Shown: positions 14,636 to 22,404 of the stretch, piece after piece
Layout of the letters: each line of letters opens with the position of its first letter
Numbering within the stretch: the stretch's first letter is position 1
Assembly: GCA_050179875.1 (NCBI GenBank)
Contig: JBFXES010000025.1
Coordinates: 1 to 24,200, forward strand
DNA: 24,200 nt
Direction: 5' to 3'
DNA from: JALOAT01 sp050179875
Lineage (GTDB): Bacteria; Pseudomonadota; Gammaproteobacteria; Thiohalomonadales; Thiohalomonadaceae
Notes under the pieces: generated by a model
The model's input: only the letters and a program-made list of their open reading frames with translations
Told to the model about the DNA's origin: nothing
The model's database searches: none
Translations under genes and position numbers: made by a program

Positions 14636-15352
14636 ATGAAAACGTCATTTCTGCTGATCGGCCTGCTCAGCGCAGGCGTGGCTTTCGCCGGCCCACCGGC
14701 TCCGAAGGCACAGGGGATCGAGAGCGAGGGCTACACCTGGAACGCGCAGGAAGGCGAAAAGTTCGAGGCGCTCCAGCTCACCGGCGACAAGGTGAACGGC
14801 GAAGAGGCCTATGAGATCTGCAGTGCATGCCACCTCCCGTCGGGCGCCGGCCGCCCGGACGGCACCTTCCCCCAGCTCGCGGGCCAGCACACCACGGTAC
14901 TGATCAAGCAGATGGCGGACATTCGTGCCGGCCTGCGTGACAACCCGACCATGTACCCGTTCGCGGTTTCGCTGGTCGACCCGCAGGAGCTTGCGGACGT
15001 GGCGGCTTACATCGAGAGCCTGTGCATCCCCGTCGAGCACGGCAAGTACGAAGGCGTGGACGCCACGCTGCAGATCAACCGCGGCAAGCAGCTGTACGAA
15101 ACGCAGTGCCTGGAGTGCCACGGCAAGAACGGCGAGGGCAACAAGGAAAAGTTCTACCCCGTGATCGCCGGCCAGCATTACAAGTACCTGTTGCGCCAGA
15201 TGACCGATATCCGTGACGGCAAGCGCCGCAACGCCAATCCCGACATGGTCAAGGTCATCAGGAAGTACAGTGACGAGGACCTGGTGGCGATCTCCGCCTA
15301 CCAGGCGAGCCTGACCATGCCCGGTTCCATGTGCAAGCCCAAGGGCAAGTAA
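14636..15352 (+). CDS. Dihaem cytochrome c (c4-like) of the nos cluster
   Basis: This protein of 238 residues has a Sec signal (MKTSFLLIGLLSAGVAFA) and two cytochrome c domains with haem sites CSACH and CLECH. The repeated segments QLAGQHTTVLIKQMADIRAG and VIAGQHYKYLLRQMTDIRDG show internal duplication typical of c4. The start at ATG 14636 has AGGAG 7 bases upstream; in-frame starts at 14600 (GTG) and 14618 would place extra residues before the signal peptide. Two further cysteines (SLCIPVEHG and MCKPKGK near the C-terminus) are extra to haem binding and might form a disulfide. It probably links quinol oxidation to the small cytochrome or directly to NosZ. It corresponds in position to nosC2-type genes, but naming it so needs comparison. 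Confidence 0.9.
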   Translation: MKTSFLLIGLLSAGVAFAGPPAPKAQGIESEGYTWNAQEGEKFEALQLTGDKVNGEEAYEICSACHLPSGAGRPDGTFPQLAGQHTTVLIKQMADIRAGLRDNPTMYPFAVSLVDPQELADVAAYIESLCIPVEHGKYEGVDATLQINRGKQLYETQCLECHGKNGEGNKEKFYPVIAGQHYKYLLRQMTDIRDGKRRNANPDMVKVIRKYSDEDLVAISAYQASLTMPGSMCKPKGK

Positions 15353-15364
15353 TTGGACCATGGC

Positions 15365-15390
15365 GGCGCCCGCGCCTGGCCGCGGGCGCC
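15365..15390 (+). terminator. GC stem-loop between the dihaem cytochrome and nosB-like genes
   Basis: Perfect 10-base arms GGCGCCCGCG and CGCGGGCGCC around the loop CCTGGC, without a U-run. Like the hairpin after nosZ, it probably stabilises or attenuates the polycistronic message rather than ending it. Confidence 0.5.
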
Positions 15391-15442
15391 TCTCACAACA
15401 GAAACCTAACGCTACGTACTTCGAGAAGAGAGAACAGGCACG

Positions 15443-16417
15443 ATGGAGAAGCAAGACAAGATTGTCGCCGGGCTCACCTTGATTGCGCTGATCGCTCTCG
15501 TCGCGGCCTATTTTTCGCCTATCTGGTGGGTATCGCTTACTGCGCCCAATTATCCTGCAGACGCCTTTCCCGACGGCATCCGCATCCACTTCCACTTCGA
15601 CGGCGTGTACAACGGCTGCAAGGCCGCGGGCAAGGGTTCACAAATAGCCGACGAGATCATCCAGGGTGACCTGGATGAAGGCATGAGGCGCTGGAACCCT
15701 ATCATCGATGCGCAACACGAGGAAAAGGGCGCCGAGGGCCTCGATTGTGTTCATGAAATGAACACCATCAACCATTATGTCGGCATGTTCCCCATCGCCA
15801 CCGGGGCGCCGGTGGAGAAACCGCTGGCCAAGTTCTTCTTCGGTTTCTTCGCCACCATGATGATCGCCTTCGCACTGCCGCGGAAGAAGGCGCGCCTGAC
15901 CGCGCTCGTGGCAGGCTTCGCTGCGGTCGCCGTGTGGATGATCGTCGACCAATTCGTCATGGGCCGGCTGGAAAGCCACGTGCAGGCCTACATGGCCGAG
16001 ACGGGCACCTTCTTCAAGGAGCCGGACCGCATCCAGGCCTGGGGCGACAATGTGCGTCTCATCACCCAGATCGTCATCCTCGGCCTGATCGCCGCCATGG
16101 GCGCGGTGGTCACAGGCGTGGCCAGGCTGCGCAATTTCCAGTTGCTGCTTGCCGGGGTCCCGGCCCTGCTTCCGGTGTACTTCCTGATCACCTACTCCGC
16201 CTGGCTCTGGTTCTTCGGGCACAATCTCCACCCGTGGGGGGCGTTCACCGTCAAGCCCTTCATGCCCACGGTGTTCGGGGAAGGCAAGGTGGCCCAGTTC
16301 TCCACCTACTCCTATCCGTACTGGGGCTATGCCCTGCTGATGCTGATCTTCGTCTGCCTCGGCCTGGCGCTGCTCATACGTCGCAAGCAGCTTCGCGAAA
16401 ATCCTGCAATGGAGTGA
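15443..16417 (+). CDS. nosB: NosB-like polytopic membrane protein of the clade II nos cluster
   Basis: The 324-residue protein has about six membrane helices (roughly 8-30, 128-146, 151-172, 205-226, 230-254, 290-313). A periplasmic N-terminal domain of about 100 residues lies after helix 1. That domain is rich in potential metal ligands: H49, H51 (IRIHFHFDG), C59, H92, C102, H104, M106, H111 and M115, in LDCVHEMNTINHYVGM. Clade II clusters such as that of Wolinella carry a membrane gene of unknown function, nosB, near nosZ; position and topology agree, so I use the name with caution. The NHYxGM motif may bind copper or haem. A role in electron entry or copper insertion is inference. The gene lies 90 bases after the dihaem cytochrome and 3 bases before nosD. 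Confidence 0.75.
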   Translation: MEKQDKIVAGLTLIALIALVAAYFSPIWWVSLTAPNYPADAFPDGIRIHFHFDGVYNGCKAAGKGSQIADEIIQGDLDEGMRRWNPIIDAQHEEKGAEGLDCVHEMNTINHYVGMFPIATGAPVEKPLAKFFFGFFATMMIAFALPRKKARLTALVAGFAAVAVWMIVDQFVMGRLESHVQAYMAETGTFFKEPDRIQAWGDNVRLITQIVILGLIAAMGAVVTGVARLRNFQLLLAGVPALLPVYFLITYSAWLWFFGHNLHPWGAFTVKPFMPTVFGEGKVAQFSTYSYPYWGYALLMLIFVCLGLALLIRRKQLRENPAME

Positions 16418-16420
16418 ATC

Positions 16421-17779
16421 GTGCCCCTGATGCCGAGTGTTTCCCGTGCCGCCCTGTTCATCGCACTGGCGCTCGCTTCATCCGGCGGCCAAGGAGACGA
16501 GCTGCAACTCGGCGCCGGTGCAGACCTCAGCACGGCGCCGCGGGTGACCATCGATCGGCCCAAGCCCACCTACCTGCTGTACGAGCGTGACAAGCGCATC
16601 CACGGCCTGAAGCCGTTTCAGGAACTGGTGGACGCGGCGGCGCCCGGGTCGGTGCTCAAGCCGCCCCCCGGCGCCTATGCCGGCCCGGTGCTCATCGACA
16701 AGCCGCTCGTCATCGACGGCGGCGGTCAAGTCAGCATCGACGCCGGCGACAAGGGGACGGTGATGTCGCTCAACGCCAGCAATTCGGTCATCCGCGGCCT
16801 GCATCTCACCGGGTCGGGGAACTCCCATGACACCGACGACTCCTGCCTCGACGTGCGCGGCCACCACAACCTGATCGAGGACCTGGTGATAGACAATTGC
16901 CTGTTCGGCATCGATCTGAAGCAGGTCGACAACAGCATCGTGCGCGCAAACCGCATCCGCTCCAAGGACACGGAGCTCGGTGTCCGCGGCGACGGCTTGC
17001 GACTCTGGTACAGTCATGACAACCTCATCGAGAACAACGAGGTCACCGACTCGCGCGACATGGTGGCGTGGTATTCGCACCGGAATGTCTTCCGCGGCAA
17101 CGTGGGACGCCGCAGCCGCTACTCGATCCACTTCATGTTCGCCAACGACAACGTGGTCGAAGGCAATCGCTTCTATGACAATGCCGTGGGCGTCTACTTC
17201 ATGTATACGGAAGGCGGCGTGGCCCGCAACAACATCATTTCCCACGCCACCGGCGCCACCGGCATGGGCATCGGCTTCAAGGAGGCTTCGGGCACGCTCA
17301 TCGAAAACAACGAGATCGTCTACTGCGGCATCGGCATCGGCTCCGACCTGTCGCCCTTCCAGCCCGATACCACCATCGAAATTCGCGGCAACCGGTTTGC
17401 CTACAACGGCATCGGCATCCTTTTCAACTCGGAGACCGGCAACAACAACATGCGGGACAACGTTTTCGAAGGCAATCTGACCCAGGTCTCCTACGGCGGC
17501 CGCAGCGACAACTCGGTGCTGAATTTCTGGGAGGGCAACTACTGGGACAACTACCAGGGATTCGATCGGGACCAGGACGGCTACGGCGACCAGCCCCACG
17601 AGCTTTACGCCTTCGCCGATCAGATCTGGATGGAAATCCCCATGGCGCGCTTCTTCCGCAACTCGCCGGTGATGGAGCTGCTGGACTTCCTGGAGCGCCT
17701 TGCACCGTTCTCGTCGCCCGATCTCATCCTGCGTGACGCGAAGCCGCGCTTCGCGCGCCCGCAGAGGGAGGCATCGTAA
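16421..17779 (+). CDS. nosD: NosD periplasmic copper-binding beta-helix protein
   Basis: NosD is needed to build the CuZ site of NosZ, together with the NosFY transporter. This 452-residue protein starts at GTG 16421 (GGAGTGA just upstream; ATG 16430 is an alternative) and has a signal sequence ending near residue 25. The body is a right-handed parallel beta-helix made of many N-x-I/V repeats, such as HNLIEDLVIDNC, DNSIVRANRI, HDNLIENNEV, NDNVVEGNRFYDN and GTLIENNEIVYCGIGIG. The C-terminal block VLNFWEGNYWDNYQGFDRDQDGYGD is characteristic of NosD. Length is normal for the family. It overlaps nosG by one base (TAATG). Confidence 0.95.
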   Translation: MPLMPSVSRAALFIALALASSGGQGDELQLGAGADLSTAPRVTIDRPKPTYLLYERDKRIHGLKPFQELVDAAAPGSVLKPPPGAYAGPVLIDKPLVIDGGGQVSIDAGDKGTVMSLNASNSVIRGLHLTGSGNSHDTDDSCLDVRGHHNLIEDLVIDNCLFGIDLKQVDNSIVRANRIRSKDTELGVRGDGLRLWYSHDNLIENNEVTDSRDMVAWYSHRNVFRGNVGRRSRYSIHFMFANDNVVEGNRFYDNAVGVYFMYTEGGVARNNIISHATGATGMGIGFKEASGTLIENNEIVYCGIGIGSDLSPFQPDTTIEIRGNRFAYNGIGILFNSETGNNNMRDNVFEGNLTQVSYGGRSDNSVLNFWEGNYWDNYQGFDRDQDGYGDQPHELYAFADQIWMEIPMARFFRNSPVMELLDFLERLAPFSSPDLILRDAKPRFARPQREAS

Positions 17780-18636
17780 TGAACGCTGACGGCGCAAAGA
17801 AGAAGGCCGCGGCGCGCGCGCCGCTCGACAGGGCCCAAAAGGCGCGGCGCCGGTTCCTGCGCTCCATCGGGCTGACCGCCGGCGTCGTCGGCCTCTCCCT
17901 GCTCGGCTACATCCCGGTCATCAGCGCGCGGCCGGCCCGGTTACGCCCGCCCGGGGCACTCAACGAGGACGATTTCCTGGCCTCCTGCATCAAGTGCGGG
18001 CAGTGCGTGCAGGTGTGCCCGGTGCAGGCCATCGAACTGGGCGACATCGACGACGGCTTCGGCATCGGCGTGCCCTACATCGCGCCGCGCGACCAGGCCT
18101 GCGATTTCTCCTGTGATGCGGTGCAATGCATCCTGGCCTGCCCTACCGGCGCGCTCACCTACAAGAAGCCGGCGTCCCTCGAAGTCAGCAAGGGCGCGCC
18201 CCTCGCCAGGGCGCCGGTCCTGAAAGCCAAGGAGAACGACCCGGAGCCCACGCTCAACCTCAAGGAGCGCATGGGCGTGGCGCGACTCGCCCGGCCCGAA
18301 TCCTGCCTGGCGGTCCAGCATCGCGGCTTCAGGGGCCTGGCGCGCGGCCATGGCTTCAAGGGACGCATGCGTTACGTGGACGTGGATCGGTGGAAGCCGA
18401 TTCCCCTGCGCGATCACCCCTATGAGCGTGAGCTGTGCGACCTGTGCATCACCGAATGTCCTATCAAGGATGCCATCCACATGGCGAGCTTCGTCGCGGC
18501 GAGCGGCCGCCAGCGGTTTCGGCCCGAAGTGCTTGAGCAATGTGTCGGCTGCGGTGTCTGCGAAATGGTCTGCCCGGTGGAACCGGCGGCCATCGTGATC
18601 GACGCGCGGGCGCCTTGGAAGGAGGGCTGGGCATGA
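17779..18636 (+). CDS. nosG: NosG, NapG-type ferredoxin with Tat signal
   Basis: This 285-residue iron-sulfur protein should sit on the periplasmic face with NosH and take electrons from the quinol pool. The N-terminus carries a Tat signal (R23-R24-R25-F-L-R-S, then a hydrophobic stretch to about residue 50). Four [4Fe-4S] binding clusters can be read: C70-x2-C73-x2-C76-x3-C80-P; C108, C112, C117, C121-P; the group CDLCITECP; and CVGCGVCEMVCP near the C-terminus. This is the NapG pattern. It starts within the nosD stop and its own stop overlaps nosH (ATGA), so three genes are translationally linked. Clade II organisms typically use NosG/NosH and cytochromes in place of NosR, and no nosR is seen in this window. 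Confidence 0.93.
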   Translation: MNADGAKKKAAARAPLDRAQKARRRFLRSIGLTAGVVGLSLLGYIPVISARPARLRPPGALNEDDFLASCIKCGQCVQVCPVQAIELGDIDDGFGIGVPYIAPRDQACDFSCDAVQCILACPTGALTYKKPASLEVSKGAPLARAPVLKAKENDPEPTLNLKERMGVARLARPESCLAVQHRGFRGLARGHGFKGRMRYVDVDRWKPIPLRDHPYERELCDLCITECPIKDAIHMASFVAASGRQRFRPEVLEQCVGCGVCEMVCPVEPAAIVIDARAPWKEGWA

Positions 18637-19598
18637 GCCGTTTCAGTGAACTCCTGCTCGGCATGCTGGGCGCCGAACCGCGCAAGCCGAAACACGTCTC
18701 GGAAGGCGTGCAGAGGATCATGGCCCTCAAATACGAGGACAAGGATCGCCTCGTGAAAGAGAAGCTCCATGCCCGTGCGCGCCAGGAGTCCAGTCACAAG
18801 TGGCGCAACCGGCGCTGGAAGGTGTTGATTGCGGTGAACCTGCTGTTCGTCGTCTCCTTCTGGCTGGACATCCAGATCCTGGAAGGCGCGCTGACCGCGT
18901 CCCGTTTCGTCGGCTTCCACATGGTCGACCTGAACTCGGCGCTGCACGTGATGCTGGCCCACAAGCACATCATCGTGAACCTGTTCATCGGCACGTTCAC
19001 GGTGTTCCTGCTGTGGGCACTGCTCGGCGGGCGGAGTTTCTGTTCATGGGTCTGCCCCTACCACCTGGTGTCAGAGCTGACGGAGAAACTGCACCTCAAA
19101 CTGGTGAAGAAGAAGATCGTCACCGACCACGAATTCCACCGCGGCACGCGCACGGTGTTCTGGGTCTTGTTCGCCATCATGTCCTTCACCACCGGCTACA
19201 CCATCTTCGAGACCATCTCGCCCACCGGGATCCTGTCCCGCGCGCTCATCTACGGACCGGGGCTGGCGCTGGGCTGGGTGTTGCTCCTGTTACTGTTCGA
19301 GGTGTTCTGGTCGCGCCGCGCGTGGTGCCGTTATGTGTGCCCCATCGGGCTCACCTACGGCGCCGTGGGCCTGATTACCCCCGTGCAGATCAGCTATCGG
19401 GTGGAGCAGTGCTTCCACGAGGGCGACTGCCGCAAGGTCTGCCTGGTGCCTCATGTCCTCGATGTCACGATCAAGGGGCGCGCCAGTGAGGAGACCATGG
19501 GCCTCGGTCCCGATTGCACCCGCTGCGGCCTGTGCGTGGATGCCTGTCCGACCGGCGCGCTGAAATATGAGGTGAAGGGGTTGTCCAAGCTGCTGTGA
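18633..19598 (+). CDS. nosH: NosH, NapH-type membrane quinol/iron-sulfur protein
   Basis: This is a 321-residue membrane protein with four helices (near 65-85, 105-130, 170-190, 205-225). The NapH hallmarks FCSWVCPYHLVSEL and WCRYVCPIGLTYGAVG give two CxxxCP motifs. A C-terminal cytoplasmic ferredoxin-like domain follows, with CFHEGDCRKVC and CTRCGLCVDACPTGALKYE. NapH-like proteins oxidise menaquinol or ubiquinol and pass electrons to the G partner. ATG 18633 overlaps the nosG stop and has AAGGAGGG ahead of it. The N-terminal 60 residues are polar and charged, an extension before the first helix that I cannot assign. A small hairpin (19604-19622) separates it from nosF. Confidence 0.93.
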   Translation: MSRFSELLLGMLGAEPRKPKHVSEGVQRIMALKYEDKDRLVKEKLHARARQESSHKWRNRRWKVLIAVNLLFVVSFWLDIQILEGALTASRFVGFHMVDLNSALHVMLAHKHIIVNLFIGTFTVFLLWALLGGRSFCSWVCPYHLVSELTEKLHLKLVKKKIVTDHEFHRGTRTVFWVLFAIMSFTTGYTIFETISPTGILSRALIYGPGLALGWVLLLLLFEVFWSRRAWCRYVCPIGLTYGAVGLITPVQISYRVEQCFHEGDCRKVCLVPHVLDVTIKGRASEETMGLGPDCTRCGLCVDACPTGALKYEVKGLSKLL

Positions 19599-19603
19599 GA
19601 CAC

Positions 19604-19622
19604 GCGCAGGAGTCGCCTGCGC
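19604..19622 (+). other. Short hairpin between nosH and nosF
   Basis: GCGCAGG and CCTGCGC arms, perfect over 7 bases with a 5-base loop, begin 5 bases after the nosH stop. No U-run follows, so read-through into nosF is expected. The nosF ribosome binding site GAAGGAA comes after it. Confidence 0.4.
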
Positions 19623-19646
19623 CAACCGACTGGTACGAAGGAACCC

Positions 19647-20498
19647 ATGATCAGGTTCGAAAACCTTTCCAAGACGTTCAAACGTGCCCGGGTACTCGAT
19701 GGCCTGAACCTCGAGATCGGCCTGGGTGAACGGGTGGCGCTGATCGGCTCTAACGGGGCCGGCAAGACCACGCTGATTCGCTGCCTGCTCGGCGAATACG
19801 CCTGCGAGGGCACGGTCCGGGTGGACGGCGTGGACCCGCGCCGGCAGCGCACGGCGGTGCTGGGGAAGATCGGTTTCGTGCCGCAACTCCCGCCGCCGCT
19901 GAAAATGCCCGTGGGGCCCCTGATCGATTTCTCCGCCTCGCTGTGCGGCACCGATCCGGCCCGCATCGCGGCCATCGCGGAAAAGCTCGGCCTGGACGTC
20001 GCATCCATTCGCGCCCGCCAGTTCGTGCGCCTCTCCGGCGGCATGAAGCAGAAACTGCTCATCGCCATCGCCCTTGGCCGGGACGCCAAGGTGCTGGTCA
20101 TGGACGAGCCGGCGGCGAATCTCGATCCGGAAGCCCGCGGCATCTTCTTCGGCCTGCTCGCCGAGCGCCTGGACGACACCACCATGCTCATCTCCAGCCA
20201 CCGGCTCGACGAGGTCTCCTCGCTGGTGAACCGCGTGATCGAAATGGACATGGGCCGCATCGTGCTCGACGACAAGGTCGCCGAGGACGTGTCGCTCACG
20301 GACATGCTGGCGTGTCGCGTGGTCCTCAAGCGTTTCGAACCGGCGTTTGCCAAGGCGCTCGATGGCTGGGATCTGGTGCCCGCTGCGGACAACCTGGTGT
20401 GGCATGGCCACGTGGCCGCGCCGGACCGCCTGCGCTTCCTCGGCATCGTGTCCCGCTACACGGGACTGGTCAGCGAGCTTTCCCTGGCGGAGGAGTGA
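19647..20498 (+). CDS. nosF: NosF ABC transporter ATP-binding protein
   Basis: This 283-residue cytoplasmic ATPase drives the NosDFY complex, which matures the CuZ centre. Walker A is GSNGAGKTT (about residues 33-41). The Q-loop is in GFVPQLPPPLKMPVG, where the PPPLK stretch is a known feature of NosF-type proteins. The signature LSGGMKQKLLIAIAL and Walker B VLVMDEPAANLDPEA follow, and the switch His is in SSHRLDE. A C-terminal accessory region of about 80 residues follows the ATPase core. The gene is 48 bases after nosH and only 1 base before nosL. Confidence 0.95.
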   Translation: MIRFENLSKTFKRARVLDGLNLEIGLGERVALIGSNGAGKTTLIRCLLGEYACEGTVRVDGVDPRRQRTAVLGKIGFVPQLPPPLKMPVGPLIDFSASLCGTDPARIAAIAEKLGLDVASIRARQFVRLSGGMKQKLLIAIALGRDAKVLVMDEPAANLDPEARGIFFGLLAERLDDTTMLISSHRLDEVSSLVNRVIEMDMGRIVLDDKVAEDVSLTDMLACRVVLKRFEPAFAKALDGWDLVPAADNLVWHGHVAAPDRLRFLGIVSRYTGLVSELSLAEE

Positions 20499-20499
20499 C

Positions 20500-21057
20500 A
20501 TGCGCCGCAACCGCACATCGCCCTGTTCCTGCCACCCCAAGGCCCTGTCGCCCCTGCCGTGCGGGCACACCGACCCCGCCCGTCGCGAGTTCCTTGCCCG
20601 CATGGGCGCCGGGGCCCTGCTGCTCACGCCGCTCGCCGCCGCGCTGTCCGGCTGCAGCCGCGGCGGAAACTGGCCGGAAGGCATGGCCGAGATCAAATGG
20701 GACCGCGATACCTGCGCCCGCTGCAGCATGGTCATCTCGGACCGGCGTTTCGCCGCCGAGATGCGCGGCGGCGAGAAGAACACCGTGTTCAAGTTCGACG
20801 ACGTCGGCTGCCTGGTCTTCTGGATGAAGGAGCAGGCGGCGAAATATCCCTGGATGGCCGATGCGAATACGCGGCTGTGGGTCGCGGATTTCACCAGCCC
20901 GAGCCGGACGGAGATGACCTGGCTCGATCCCCGGCAGGCGCTCTATGTGTCGCGCACCTCGCCCATGGGATACAACTTTGCCGCCGTATCCACGCCGCAG
21001 GCGGGCGCCTTCACGTTCGAGGAAATGCGCCAGCACACGCTGGCAAAGGGCAGATGA
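20500..21057 (+). CDS. nosL: NosL copper-binding protein, Tat/lipoprotein form with Cys-rich leader
   Basis: NosL delivers Cu(I) for CuZ assembly. This 185-residue form has a lipobox ending LSGC (C52) behind a Tat-like motif (R28-R29-E-F-L-A-R-M), so it should become an outer-facing lipoprotein on a membrane. The copper motif C72-A-R-C75-S-M77 follows in DTCARCSMVISDRRFAAEM. Downstream blocks FKFDDVGCLVFWMKE and WVADFTSP match the family. Unusually, before the signal core are C9-S-C11-H12 and C21-G-H23, a Cys/His-rich stretch of about 25 residues on the cytoplasmic side. The start at ATG 20500 is fixed by GGAGGAG upstream and a 1-base gap to nosF. Confidence 0.93.
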   Translation: MRRNRTSPCSCHPKALSPLPCGHTDPARREFLARMGAGALLLTPLAAALSGCSRGGNWPEGMAEIKWDRDTCARCSMVISDRRFAAEMRGGEKNTVFKFDDVGCLVFWMKEQAAKYPWMADANTRLWVADFTSPSRTEMTWLDPRQALYVSRTSPMGYNFAAVSTPQAGAFTFEEMRQHTLAKGR

Positions 21058-21884
21058 TGAAGCAGACCTTGTTGACGGCAAAACTCGACATTTTCGAATC
21101 GCTGCGCGCGCGCTGGTTCCAGATCTATACCCTGGTCTTCGGCGGCATCGTCGCACTGCTGTTCGTATTCGGCCTCACGGAATCGCGGGTACTCGGCTTC
21201 ATCGGGCTCTCGCGCCTGCTGGTCACCTACATCCAGCTGACCATGGCCATCCTGCCCATCTTCGTGCTCGTCACCACCGTGCGATCGGTGGCGGGCGACC
21301 GCGAGGCCGGCGTGTTCGAATACCTGCTCTCGCTGCCGGTGTCGCTGGGCGCCTGGTTCTGGGGGAAGATCCTGGGCCGCTATGTGGTGATCTTCGCGCC
21401 GGTGTTCCTCGCCATGCTCGGCGCCACAATCTGGGGTTACGTGCGCGGCATCGAGATCCCCTGGGGTATGTTCGGCTACTACACCGCGCTCCTGGCCGCG
21501 ATGGCCTTCTGCTTCCTCGGCCTCGCCATGCTGCTCTCGGCCATCGCCCGCACCACGGACGTGGCGCAGGGCGCCGCCTTCTTCGTATGGCTGGTGCTGG
21601 TCCTCTTTCTCGACCTGATCCTGCTCGGCGTGATGATCCAGGAACGGATCGGTCCCGAGCTGGCCATTTCGCTGGCCCTGGTCAATCCGTTGCAGGTCTT
21701 CAGGACCGCTGCGCTGGCGATGTTCGATCCGCAACTGGTCGTGCTCGGGCCGGCGGCCTACGTGATCCTCGACCTGTTCGGCGCCACGGGCTTCCGCATC
21801 TTCGCCCTCGCCTATCCCGTCGTGCTCGGCCTCGGTTCGGCCCTGCTCGGCTATCAGGTGTTTCGTCGGGGAGATCTGCTATGA
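21057..21884 (+). CDS. nosY: NosY ABC transporter permease
   Basis: The membrane partner of NosF, 275 residues, has about six helices (near 20-40, 55-75, 100-125, 140-165, 175-200, 245-270). The segment RSVAGDREAGVFEYLLSLPVS between helices 2 and 3 is the typical ABC-2 coupling region. The NosDFY complex works on copper-sulfur assembly of NosZ. Two adjacent starts (ATG 21054 and 21057) are possible; 21057 has the better distance from AAAGGG. Either overlaps the nosL stop. The gene ends in an ATGA overlap with the thioredoxin gene. Confidence 0.94.
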   Translation: MKQTLLTAKLDIFESLRARWFQIYTLVFGGIVALLFVFGLTESRVLGFIGLSRLLVTYIQLTMAILPIFVLVTTVRSVAGDREAGVFEYLLSLPVSLGAWFWGKILGRYVVIFAPVFLAMLGATIWGYVRGIEIPWGMFGYYTALLAAMAFCFLGLAMLLSAIARTTDVAQGAAFFVWLVLVLFLDLILLGVMIQERIGPELAISLALVNPLQVFRTAALAMFDPQLVVLGPAAYVILDLFGATGFRIFALAYPVVLGLGSALLGYQVFRRGDLL

Positions 21885-22372
21885 AACGCATACTGCCCGT
21901 GATGCTCGTCGCCGCGCTGGCCGCCTGGGCCGGTGCGGTGTCGGCGGCGACCGATGCCTTGTTCGCCACCACGCTGGACGGCTCGGACGACAAGCCGGTC
22001 GCACTGGCCGACTACCGGGGCAAGCCGCTCATCGTGAATTTCTGGGCACGCTGGTGCGCGCCCTGCCGCACCGAGATCCCGGAACTCATCCAGTTGCAGG
22101 ACGACTACGGCGCGCAGGGCCTCAACGTGGTAGGCATCGCCATCGAGGACAATCCGGCGGCGGTCCGGGAGTTTCTCAAGGCCTACGGCGTCACCTATCC
22201 GGTAGGCGTGGGACAGAAGAAGGGCATCTGGCTCATGCAGGGTCTGGGCAACGGCGGCGCCATGCTGCCGTTCACCCTGGCCATCGATCGCCAGGGCGAG
22301 ATCGTCATGCGCAAGCTGGGCGCCTTCAAGAAGGCCGATTTCGAGCAGGTGGCCGACAAGCTGCTGCAATAA
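21881..22372 (+). CDS. TlpA-type periplasmic thiol-disulfide oxidoreductase
   Basis: This 163-residue protein has a signal peptide (MKRILPVMLVAALAAWAGAVSAA) and a thioredoxin fold. The active site is W-C59-A-P-C62 within NFWARWCAPCRTEIPEL, and the cis-Pro segment is AMLPFTLAIDR. TlpA and ResA-like proteins reduce cysteines in the periplasm, for example in apocytochromes c or the CuA site and its Sco chaperones. It is the last gene of the nos operon, with a start overlapping the nosY stop (ATGA). The likely clients here are the cytochromes, Sco and NosZ CuA; that link is inference from co-transcription. It is not NosX, which is a flavin-transfer protein with no CxxC motif. Confidence 0.92.
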   Translation: MKRILPVMLVAALAAWAGAVSAATDALFATTLDGSDDKPVALADYRGKPLIVNFWARWCAPCRTEIPELIQLQDDYGAQGLNVVGIAIEDNPAAVREFLKAYGVTYPVGVGQKKGIWLMQGLGNGGAMLPFTLAIDRQGEIVMRKLGAFKKADFEQVADKLLQ

Positions 22373-22404
22373 CGCGGGTTTTCAACCAGGTCACGTGGAA
22401 ACGA

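Noticed and set aside
19290..20894. 534-codon minus-strand open frame opposite nosH, nosF and nosL
   Set aside because: No recognisable domain; it crosses three well-supported genes.
21881..22372. NosX or DsbE naming for the last nos gene
   Set aside because: NosX is a flavin-transfer protein without CxxC, and DsbE would need a ccm context; TlpA-type is the safe call.
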